Origin: JBBRSC01 sp038245795
GTDB lineage: Bacteria > Actinomycetota > Acidimicrobiia > Acidimicrobiales > Microtrichaceae
Direction: 5' to 3'
Length of the DNA: 6,563 bases
Assembly (NCBI GenBank): GCA_038245795.1
Contig: JBBRSC010000193.1
Location: 1-6,563 of the forward strand
Part shown: positions 1-5,285 of the stretch, one piece after another
How the letters are laid out: each line of letters begins with the position of its first letter
Numbering within the stretch: position 1 is the first letter of the stretch
Position numbers and translations under genes: made by a program
The notes under the pieces: generated by a model
What the model was told of the DNA's origin: nothing
The model's input: the letters and a program-made list of their open reading frames with translations, nothing else
Database searches by the model: none

Positions 1-1
1 A

Positions 2-565
2 GCGCGATCCGCCGCTCCCATCGTCGTGTATTCGCCCGCCACCGAGTCGATTCGCGACGTGGTGGGCGATCGGGGCCGGCTCGCACTCCAGGAGGTCCCA
101 AGCGGGACCGGCGACGCGGTTCGGGCAGCGCTCGAGGCAGTTCCAGACGACGCCACCGAGGTCGTGGTCCTCTCAGGCGACGTGCCGCTGGTCAGTGCGG
201 ACCAGCTGCTCGCGGTTGTCGAGCAGCGCCGTCTCGATGACGCCGCAATCGCGCTCGCCTCCGTCTACGCCGCCGATCCCGCGGAGCTGGGGCGCGTCGT
301 CCGCAGCGAGTTCGGCCAAGATGGCGACACCGGGGGGATGTCCAAGTTGTTGGTGCAATCTGGCGAGTTCATGACGATCTCTCCCGAGCAGGGCGCGCAG
401 ACCTCGATCTATCTGGCGACATCCCGCGAGGGTGGCCAGATCACCGGTCGGTATTGGGCGAATTCCAAAGTGGCCCGAACCGCTCCGTGGGCGAAGCGGC
501 CCGGCGACGCGCGTCGTCTCTGGGAAGAATCTGAGCGACTCGTCAAGCTCGGACGCCCGGCCTGA
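2..565 (+). CDS. Chimeric ORF: GlmU uridylyltransferase-domain fragment joined to SDR C-terminus (5' partial)
   Basis: The frame is open from the window edge, so the true start lies outside; an internal GTG at 26 is unlikely to be the start because the GlmU-like sequence already runs through it. Residues 1-101 (counting from base 2) match the N-terminal nucleotidyltransferase domain of GlmU (GlcNAc-1-phosphate uridylyltransferase): VVYSPATE (8-15), QE (30-31), SGTGDA (34-39), LSGDVPL (57-63, with Asp60 at the position of the Mg-binding Asp105 of E. coli) and GRVVR (97-101). The GlmU E-x-K-D region, later substrate-binding Asn residues and the whole left-handed beta-helix acetyltransferase domain are absent. 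From about residue 102 the protein reads as the end of a short-chain dehydrogenase/reductase: FGQDGDTGG (104-112), PEQGAQTSIYLAT (128-140), GRYW (149-152) and RRLWEESERL (171-180). The SDR Rossmann NAD-binding and Tyr-x-x-x-Lys parts are missing. Neither half should be catalytically competent. Either a real deletion fusion or an assembly join explains it. Stop TGA is at 563-565. Confidence 0.85.
   Translation, partial: ARSAAPIVVYSPATESIRDVVGDRGRLALQEVPSGTGDAVRAALEAVPDDATEVVVLSGDVPLVSADQLLAVVEQRRLDDAAIALASVYAADPAELGRVVRSEFGQDGDTGGMSKLLVQSGEFMTISPEQGAQTSIYLATSREGGQITGRYWANSKVARTAPWAKRPGDARRLWEESERLVKLGRPA
293..319 (+). other. Junction between GlmU-like and SDR-like coding sequence
   Basis: The switch between families happens in the stretch encoding R-V-V-R-S-E-F-G-Q. 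GlmU proteins have a G-R-(V/I)-x-R segment here, followed by a short D/E-x-G turn. SDRs of this type have H-P-G-x-V-R-(S/T)-x-F-G. The words V-R-S/D-E-F-G therefore suit both parents, so the breakpoint sits in sequence both could share, and the reading frame is kept. Exact position within the interval cannot be fixed without intact homologues. Confidence 0.7.
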
Positions 566-574
566 GCCGATGAG

Positions 575-1057
575 TCAGCGAACGGGCGGTTCGGTGGACC
601 AGGGGAAATTGATCCACAGATCAGTTCGCATCCAGACGTAGTCGGCCTTCACGACCGACCGCGACTTTTCGTAGACCACCAACGACCGCAGCTCGGCGAC
701 CGTCGGACGGAGCAGGTCCAGCACCATCGCCAAGGTCTCGCCGGTGTCGGCAACGTCGTCAACGACCAACACGTTGGTGTTGGCAAGATCCATAAGATTG
801 AGGACCGGGGGGAGCACCACGGGAACCTCGCGTCGTTCGTCGACATCGGTATAGAACTCGACGTTCATGGTGGCCACGTTCTTGAGCGGCAACGCGTAGC
901 CCAGTGCGCCGCCGATGAGCAGGCCGCCCCGAGCGATGCAGAGAATCCAGTCAGGCTCGAAGCCGCTGCCAACCACCTGGTGGGCGAGGTCGCGCACCGC
1001 CATGCCGAATCGGTCGTAGTTGAGGACTTCCCGTTCGCCTGTTTCGACCGCTTCCAC
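575..1057 (-). CDS. Type I phosphoribosyltransferase (Hpt/Gpt-like, COG2236 type)
   Basis: The 160-residue product is a complete type I PRTase domain, expected to transfer phosphoribose from PRPP to a nucleobase in cytoplasmic purine salvage. The diagnostic PRPP-binding loop VLVVDDVADTGET is at residues 96-108, with the two acidic residues D100-D101 followed by the D-T-G-E-T phosphate loop. IARGGLLIGGALG (41-53) is the pyrophosphate-contacting loop with its Arg-Gly-Gly. The C-terminal DLWINFPWST (146-155) resembles the W-x-x-F-P-W end of xanthine/guanine PRTases. Length is normal for the family. GTG at 1057 is chosen because a GGAGG lies 7 nt upstream; an ATG at 1062 is in another frame. The gene follows the propeller gene by 59 bp on the same strand and may be co-transcribed with it. 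It converges on the chimeric ORF with 9 bp between stops. The base specificity (guanine, xanthine, hypoxanthine or other) cannot be read from the sequence. Confidence 0.9.
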   Translation of the reverse strand: MEAVETGEREVLNYDRFGMAVRDLAHQVVGSGFEPDWILCIARGGLLIGGALGYALPLKNVATMNVEFYTDVDERREVPVVLPPVLNLMDLANTNVLVVDDVADTGETLAMVLDLLRPTVAELRSLVVYEKSRSVVKADYVWMRTDLWINFPWSTEPPVR

Positions 1058-1064
1058 GTCATGA

Positions 1065-1069
1065 CCTCC
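1065..1069 (-). promoter_or_regulatory. Shine-Dalgarno GGAGG deciding a GTG start
   Basis: Minus-strand GGAGG sits 7 nt before the GTG at 1057 but only 2 nt before the ATG at 1062, which is in a different frame. The spacing selects the GTG and the phosphoribosyltransferase frame. Confidence 0.75.
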
Positions 1070-1116
1070 AGAGTTCGGACAACTTACGCGCGACGAGGCG
1101 ACGGGTTCGATTCGGG

Positions 1117-2754
1117 TCAGTCGCCGCCGGTACCACCGGTCGTTCCAGCGGTGGGCGAGGCCAAGGTTCCGTCATCAGACACGGCGAAGAACCGGCCGCC
1201 GCGTGTGCCAACGTACATCCGGCCCTTCCAGACCGCCGGCGTGGATTCGATACACCCGCCGAGGTTCAGGGTCCAGGTTTCGGGTGGATCCTCGGTGGTG
1301 TCCGCCAGCGAGTAACCGTGCAGGATCCCGTTGCAGTCGCCCTCGATCAGCATGTCATCGACGACCACGGGTGACTGCCAGACGGGTCCGGGCAGCTTCT
1401 TGGTCCAGCGAATGGCGCCAGTGGCACGGTCGATTCCCAGCATTCTTCCGCCGTTGGTCGTGGTGATCACCAGGTCCTTCCAGATCGCTGGCGTCGACCA
1501 GATGCCGGCGGGCATGGTGTCCTGATCCTTCACGCTCCAGACGATGGGATCGTCGGGCTTGGTGGGATCCAATTTGATGAGTTGGCCGACCTGCTTCGCG
1601 CGGGCGTTGCCGCGTTCGTATTCGACACCTGCATACAGAAAGCCATCGGCGTCGATCACGATCGACGCATCCTGATCGTCGCCCGTCCAGAAACGGAACG
1701 TCCGGGTGGGCGTGCCGCCCGTGCGCACGGGCGACAAGTCCCATCCCTGGACCAGCCCACCCGAATTCGAGAAGTACACCGTGTCCTTCCAGACCGCCAC
1801 CGAGTTCTCGATCGACATCTCCGTGTCGCGGTTTCCAGCGAGATCCTTGATGGCCTGATCGTCCCAACTCGGCGTGTGGAAGACCAGCTTGGGGTCGACG
1901 GTCACCCTGCCGTCAGCGCCGTAGCCACGGTTCAGCTTCACGATGTGGAACTGGCTGTTCTCGCCACCCTCGAGGAGATAGTCATCAAGGATCAGGACCG
2001 AGCCATCCCAATCGTTGTTCCACAGCGTGGGGGACACCGCGGTCGCCGAGAGTTTCCAGAGCTCCTTGGCGGCACCGGGCTGATCGATCGAGAGCACGTG
2101 ATAAAAGTTGTCCCGGCTGCCCGTGTAGACCAGCGGATACCCGTCGGGGTCGATGGTGACCGAACCCTTGATGATGTCGCCGGTCGGGAACGGCGGGAGG
2201 ATGTCCTCTCCCGTCTCGGCATCCATGAAGTGCACGGCGCGGTCGTAGGCGCCGAACACGACCCAAGTCCGGCCGTCCCGTTCGAACACTGCCGGCTGCC
2301 CGGTCCAACCGGACCCGCACCACTCCTTCGTCTCGCCTTTGGCGGTGGAGGGCGAACACATCCCGCCGGTCTTCGGGTAGAACCAGTCGACCTTCGGCGC
2401 CGCCGGAACGGGACCAAGTCCGTAGTAGCTGCGGGTGGGGTTGCCGCGGAAGGTGAGCAGGCCGTTGACCTTGTCGCCGTAGGGCATGCCGACGCGAGCC
2501 GGATCACTGAACACGCTCTCGTCGCCGGGCACCGGTGATGCTGGTGACGAGGCGGTCCCGCTGGGTGCGGAGTCGGCGGCAGCGAATTTGGTGGTGGCGT
2601 CTCCGCTGACATTCGCCCACGCGATGAGCGCCACGATGGCCAGCACTACGCCGACGCCGATCCGACGCCGCAAAAAGACCTGTCGCTGCTGAGCCTGCTG
2701 CTGGGCCAGCCGACGATTCGCCGCGGGCTGGCCCGAACCCGCTGCTGCCATCAC
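1117..2754 (-). CDS. Membrane-anchored PQQ-like beta-propeller protein
   Basis: A 545-residue protein. Residues 1-31 are a polar, Gln-rich, basic N-terminus ending in RRR. Residues about 32-49 form one hydrophobic membrane segment. A Ser/Pro/Ala-rich linker (about 60-78) leads into a large domain from about 95 to 528. Basic residues before the membrane segment and none after it favour N-inside, with the propeller outside. Repeated blade-like units end in strand-turn-strand patterns: GQPAVFERDGRTWVVFGAYDRAVHFMDAETG (152-182 region), STPAIWKDLVITTTNGGRMLGIDRATGAIRW (420-450 region) and STPAVWKGRMYVGTRGGRFFAVS (504-526 region). This W/A-x-D-x-x-T/D-G-x-x-x-W style is that of quinoprotein/BamB-like propellers. 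No heme motif is present and PQQ binding is not shown, so enzyme versus scaffold is open. Cysteines occur only at 133, 146, 474 and 501. The start is GTG 2754 or the adjacent ATG 2751; an in-frame TAG at 2763-2761 rules out a longer protein. The ribosome-binding site is weak (GAGG at 2769-2766). Confidence 0.88.
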   Translation of the reverse strand: MMAAAGSGQPAANRRLAQQQAQQRQVFLRRRIGVGVVLAIVALIAWANVSGDATTKFAAADSAPSGTASSPASPVPGDESVFSDPARVGMPYGDKVNGLLTFRGNPTRSYYGLGPVPAAPKVDWFYPKTGGMCSPSTAKGETKEWCGSGWTGQPAVFERDGRTWVVFGAYDRAVHFMDAETGEDILPPFPTGDIIKGSVTIDPDGYPLVYTGSRDNFYHVLSIDQPGAAKELWKLSATAVSPTLWNNDWDGSVLILDDYLLEGGENSQFHIVKLNRGYGADGRVTVDPKLVFHTPSWDDQAIKDLAGNRDTEMSIENSVAVWKDTVYFSNSGGLVQGWDLSPVRTGGTPTRTFRFWTGDDQDASIVIDADGFLYAGVEYERGNARAKQVGQLIKLDPTKPDDPIVWSVKDQDTMPAGIWSTPAIWKDLVITTTNGGRMLGIDRATGAIRWTKKLPGPVWQSPVVVDDMLIEGDCNGILHGYSLADTTEDPPETWTLNLGGCIESTPAVWKGRMYVGTRGGRFFAVSDDGTLASPTAGTTGGTGGD

Positions 2755-2770
2755 GCCATGCTACGCCTCG

Positions 2771-2983
2771 GTGAGGACCACGACAGTGCACGACATCCGT
2801 GCAGACGAGGTCGGCGTATTCCAAGCCTGCGGTTGTGAACCCAACTGCATCCATATCCGTGCTGCCCATCGGAACGGCAACGGCGGTCGCGCCGAGTCGT
2901 CGGTCGGTCTCGACGCCATTGATGGCACGCCCGTCCTCGATATCAAGCCGCACATGGTGGAGTTCGGACCGCGAGGTGAGGTT
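2771..2983 (+). pseudogene. trmO: Remnant of a TrmO/TsaA-type tRNA (m6t6A37) methyltransferase
   Basis: About 71 codons read as the second half of a TrmO (UPF0066/TsaA) domain, the SAM-dependent enzyme that N6-methylates t6A37 of certain tRNAs. Codons 14-17 give VGVF. Codons 24-25 (PN) align with the family R-P-N-P-I-G segment, here EPNCIH, so the first Arg and the Pro-Ile-Gly are altered. Codons 46-60 give GLDAIDGTPVLDIKP, a near-perfect match to the most conserved family motif, with the normal spacing from PN. EFGPRGEV (64-71) continues as in homologues. The N-terminal half is absent: the propeller gene starts there on the other strand. The usual C-terminal end after GEV is also absent, because the frame runs directly into the tRNA gene at 2984. 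By hand count GC at codon positions 1 and 3 is about equal (~70%), with no third-position peak, as expected for decaying sequence. The alternative is a short expressed ORF; no convincing start or ribosome-binding site supports that. Confidence 0.6.
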
Positions 2984-2984
2984 T

Positions 2985-3061
2985 TGGTGGAGGTGACCGG
3001 ATTCGAACCGACGACATCTGCCTTGCAAAGGCAGCGCTCTAGCCAACTGAGCTACACCCCC
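2985..3061 (-). tRNA. tRNA-Ala (anticodon TGC), CCA encoded
   Basis: The minus strand folds into a full cloverleaf. Acceptor GGGGGTG (3061-3055) pairs with CACCTCC (2995-2989), with one G-U pair. The D arm carries GCTC/GAGC around AGTTGGCTA. The anticodon stem CTGCC/GGCAG encloses loop TTTGCAA, giving anticodon TGC (Ala). The variable loop is 5 nt, and the T loop is TTCGAAT on a GTCGG/CCGGT stem with two wobble pairs at its base. The discriminator is A2988, followed by an encoded CCA (2987-2985). It reads Ala GCN codons. It stands alone, with no rRNA or other tRNA in the window, 73 bp downstream of the last gene of the prfC cluster on the same strand. No clear T-rich terminator follows. Confidence 0.96.
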
Positions 3062-3134
3062 GGGTGTGGACCTGTCACTCTACCGGGACCGACTCGGGCG
3101 TCGGCCAGTTCGAGGTCGCCGATCACCGATACTC

Positions 3135-3689
3135 TCAGAGAACTTTGACCGGTGGTGGCGCCGTGGTGGTCACGGCAGGTTTCTTGGCTGACTTCTTGAT
3201 GGTCGTCGCTGGCTTCGAGGGCGCTGGCGGAGCGGTCGGGGCTGGTTCTGTGACGACGGGATCGGTCACAGGAGGCGCCTCGTCGACGATGGCGGTGGGA
3301 TCAATCGTGTCAGCCGGGTCGGTCCGCTCGACAGCAAACGGGGCGTTCGGGTCGCTGGACGGAACCGAGGCGTCGCGGATGGTCGTCACGCCCTGCACGT
3401 CGACGGGGTCGGTTGGTTCGGTCGTCTGCTCGGACAGGACAAAAATCGAGCCCAACACCATCAGCCCCAACCCACCGACCATGAAGCCAACTCCGGCCCG
3501 CCGGCGCCAACGCCGGGTGCGACGGCTTCGTCGAAACGAATCCCGGCTCGGAGGGGTGGCCGACACGAGCGGTCGGGTGGTGTCGGGCGCAGCCGGTTCG
3601 GCGAGTTCCTCCGCCAGCCCGGCTCGGATGCGAACCTCGGCGGTGTCGGTGTTCCGGAACCCATCGGTGTCTGGGGTGTCGTCGTTCAT
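3135..3689 (-). CDS. Single-pass membrane protein with Pro/Thr-rich tail, function unknown
   Basis: I do not recognise a family in this 184-residue protein. Residues 1-50 are acidic and polar. Residues 52-64 are strikingly basic (FRRSRRTRRWRRR), directly before a hydrophobic Gly-rich membrane segment (about 66-86). The rest (87-184) is low-complexity Pro/Thr/Ala/Asp-rich, with repeated TDP/TEP and PTAPPAP-like runs and a lysine-rich patch (165-170). The positive-inside rule puts the N-terminus in the cytoplasm and the disordered tail outside. There are no cysteines and no catalytic motif. The start is firm: ATG 3689 overlaps the prfC stop as ATGA, and AAGGAG (3705-3700) lies 10 nt upstream inside prfC, so its translation is likely coupled to RF3. 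It is the last gene of the three-gene unit. The tail composition resembles linker or wall-spanning regions of actinobacterial membrane proteins, but no specific role can be inferred. Confidence 0.75.
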   Translation of the reverse strand: MNDDTPDTDGFRNTDTAEVRIRAGLAEELAEPAAPDTTRPLVSATPPSRDSFRRSRRTRRWRRRAGVGFMVGGLGLMVLGSIFVLSEQTTEPTDPVDVQGVTTIRDASVPSSDPNAPFAVERTDPADTIDPTAIVDEAPPVTDPVVTEPAPTAPPAPSKPATTIKKSAKKPAVTTTAPPPVKVL

Positions 3690-5278
3690 TGTCGAAGGGC
3701 TCCTTCGGCCACCAGCTTCTCGAGCACGAGTTCGGGCTCATCGGCGATGAGCCGGTCCAACCAGTATGAACTCTCGAACAGCGCGATCAGCGCACCATCG
3801 GATCGATCGAAGACATCGACGCCCCGCATCGAACGCAAACGATCTCGGCTGGCCTCATCGGTGCGCCTCGCTACGGAGTATGACGAAGAGTTCAGCTCGA
3901 CTGGTGCGCCGAACTCGTTCTCCAGGCGATACTGCACAACTTCGAACTGCATCGGACCAACCGCCCCAAGCACGGGCGCCTGATCGCCGAGGTCTCGATC
4001 GCGCAACACCTGCACGACTCCCTCTTCGTCGAGCTGGGCGATGCCCTTTCGGAACTGTTTGAAACGGCTGGTGTCCTTGGAGCGGGCGATCGCGAAGAAC
4101 TCGGGTGCGAACGTGGGTATTGCGGGGAAGGTCACCGGGTCCGAGGCGTACAACGAATCTCCGACCCGTACGTCGGTGGCGTTGACCAGGCCCACAACAT
4201 CGCCGGGGAATGCCTCGTCGATGGTCTCACGGTCCTGGCCGAAGACCTGATGGGCGTACTTGGTGGCAAAGGGCTTCCCGGTACGGGCGTGGGTGACCAC
4301 CATGCCGCGTTCGAAACGACCCGAGCAGATCCGCATGAAGGCGATCCGATCCCGATGCGATGGGTCCATGTTGGCTTGCACCTTGAAGACGAAACCGGCA
4401 AGTGGGGCATCGAGGGGTCGCATTGCACCGTAGGCGTCAGCACGCGCGCTGGGCGACGGCACAATGTCCACGATGGCATCAAGGAGTTTGCCGACACCGA
4501 AGTTGGTCATGGCGGAACCGACGAAGGTCGGCGTCTGCTCGCCACCGAGGAACAGTTCCTCGTCGTAGGTCTGCCCAGTCGCTTCGAAGAGATCGATCTC
4601 GTCACGCGCCGCTGCCCACGACGGGCCCTCTTCGGCCGCGGCTCGCTCGGGATCGATGTCCTCCTCGGGGGCCATGGTGGCGCCACGCGCAGTGCGGGAG
4701 AACCGGGTGTAGCTGCCATCGCGGGCATCGATGACGCCTCGGAAGTCGCCCGCAATGCCGACCGGCCACGTGACGGGTGCCGGTTGGAGGCCGATCTTCT
4801 TTTCGATCTCATCGAGCAGCTCGATCCCGTCGAGGCCGGGTCGATCCCACTTGTTGAGAAAGGTCAGGAGCGGGAGTCCTCGTGCCCGACACACCTCGAA
4901 CAACTTCAGCGTCTGTGGCTCGATGCCCTTCGCCGAGTCGAGCACCATCACCGCGGCATCGGCGGCGGTGAGCACCCGGTAGGTGTCTTCGGAGAAGTCC
5001 TTGTGGCCCGGTGTGTCGAGCAGGTTGATGACACAATTTCGGTACGGGAACTGCAGCACCGTCGAGGTGATCGAGATGCCGCGTTGTTGTTCCAGCGCCA
5101 TCCAATCCGAGGTTGCCGATCGTCGATCTGATCGAGCCTTGACCGACCCGGCTTCCTTCGCGAGGGCGCCGCCGTAGAGCAGGAACTTTTCGGTCAGCGT
5201 GGTCTTGCCGGCGTCGGGATGGCTGATGATGGCAAACGTGCGACGGCGCGATGCTTCGAGAATCGGATCGGTCGACAT
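3686..5278 (-). CDS. prfC: Peptide chain release factor 3 (RF3)
   Basis: A 530-residue translational GTPase of full family length (E. coli RF3 is 529). RF3 acts in the cytoplasm to remove RF1/RF2 from the ribosome after peptide release. GTPase motifs are intact: P-loop SHPDAGKTT (19-27), switch I with the RF3 signature SDWMALEQQRGISIT (57-71), G3 DTPGHKDFS (88-96), G4 NKWD (142-145) and G5 GSAM (254-257). The SDWM-x-x-EQQRGISIT form separates RF3 from EF-G and LepA. A domain II beta-barrel follows (about 290-380, including GFVFKVQANMDPSHRDRIAF). RF3-type domain III contains KDTSRFKQFRKGIAQLDEEG (401-420) and GAVGPMQFEVVQYRLENEFG (438-457). Start ATG 5278 is 7 nt after the TGA of the upstream hydrolase gene. 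There is no strong Shine-Dalgarno, only a GAG overlapping that stop, so translation may depend on reinitiation. Its own stop overlaps the next start by ATGA. No active-site loss is seen. Confidence 0.97.
   Translation of the reverse strand: MSTDPILEASRRRTFAIISHPDAGKTTLTEKFLLYGGALAKEAGSVKARSDRRSATSDWMALEQQRGISITSTVLQFPYRNCVINLLDTPGHKDFSEDTYRVLTAADAAVMVLDSAKGIEPQTLKLFEVCRARGLPLLTFLNKWDRPGLDGIELLDEIEKKIGLQPAPVTWPVGIAGDFRGVIDARDGSYTRFSRTARGATMAPEEDIDPERAAAEEGPSWAAARDEIDLFEATGQTYDEELFLGGEQTPTFVGSAMTNFGVGKLLDAIVDIVPSPSARADAYGAMRPLDAPLAGFVFKVQANMDPSHRDRIAFMRICSGRFERGMVVTHARTGKPFATKYAHQVFGQDRETIDEAFPGDVVGLVNATDVRVGDSLYASDPVTFPAIPTFAPEFFAIARSKDTSRFKQFRKGIAQLDEEGVVQVLRDRDLGDQAPVLGAVGPMQFEVVQYRLENEFGAPVELNSSSYSVARRTDEASRDRLRSMRGVDVFDRSDGALIALFESSYWLDRLIADEPELVLEKLVAEGALRQ
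3700..3705 (-). promoter_or_regulatory. Shine-Dalgarno AAGGAG within the prfC 3' end
   Basis: Minus-strand AAGGAG lies 10 nt before the ATG at 3689 of the membrane-protein gene and inside the last codons of prfC. It supports both the start choice and coupled translation. Confidence 0.65.
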
Positions 5279-5285
5279 CGCGTTC

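Noticed and set aside
554..588. Inverted repeat CGCCCG ... CGGGCG around both convergent stop codons as a bidirectional terminator
   Set aside because: Only 6 bp with a 23-nt loop and no T-tract on either side. Such pairs arise by chance in GC-rich DNA.
1582..2538. 318-codon open frame on the + strand
   Set aside because: Antisense to the propeller protein, which has clear repeats. The translation is Arg/Val-rich without motifs.
2829..2848. Imperfect palindrome GCGGTTG-6nt-CAACTGC upstream of the propeller gene as an operator
   Set aside because: One mismatch in a 7-bp arm, no regulator gene nearby, and it lies within old coding sequence.
2504..3046. 180-codon minus-strand frame overlapping the tRNA and the propeller start
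   Set aside because: It begins inside the tRNA gene and runs out of frame through the propeller N-terminus. The stretch opposite the TrmO remnant looks protein-like, but it is in-phase antisense of a recognisable family motif and matches nothing I know.
3077..3082. TAGAGT as a -10 box for the tRNA (minus strand)
   Set aside because: The position is plausible, 15 nt before the tRNA, but no -35 element can be seen at normal spacing.
3089..3104. Hairpin CCGAC-6nt-GTCGG between the membrane-protein stop and the tRNA
   Set aside because: A 5-bp stem without a following T-run. It could slow polymerase, but it is too weak to call a terminator.
2984..3148. Continuation of the TrmO frame with GFEPTTSALQRQ-like peptide
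   Set aside because: This is the well-known false translation of a reverse-oriented tRNA gene, not protein.
3064..3750. 228-codon Gly/Ser/Val-rich open frame on the + strand
   Set aside because: Mirror of the Pro/Thr-rich minus-strand membrane protein. The minus frame has an ATG overlapping prfC, a Shine-Dalgarno and a membrane segment, while the + frame crosses into prfC antisense.
4250..5131. 293-codon open frame on the + strand
   Set aside because: Antisense to prfC, whose GTPase motifs are complete. No recognisable protein features.
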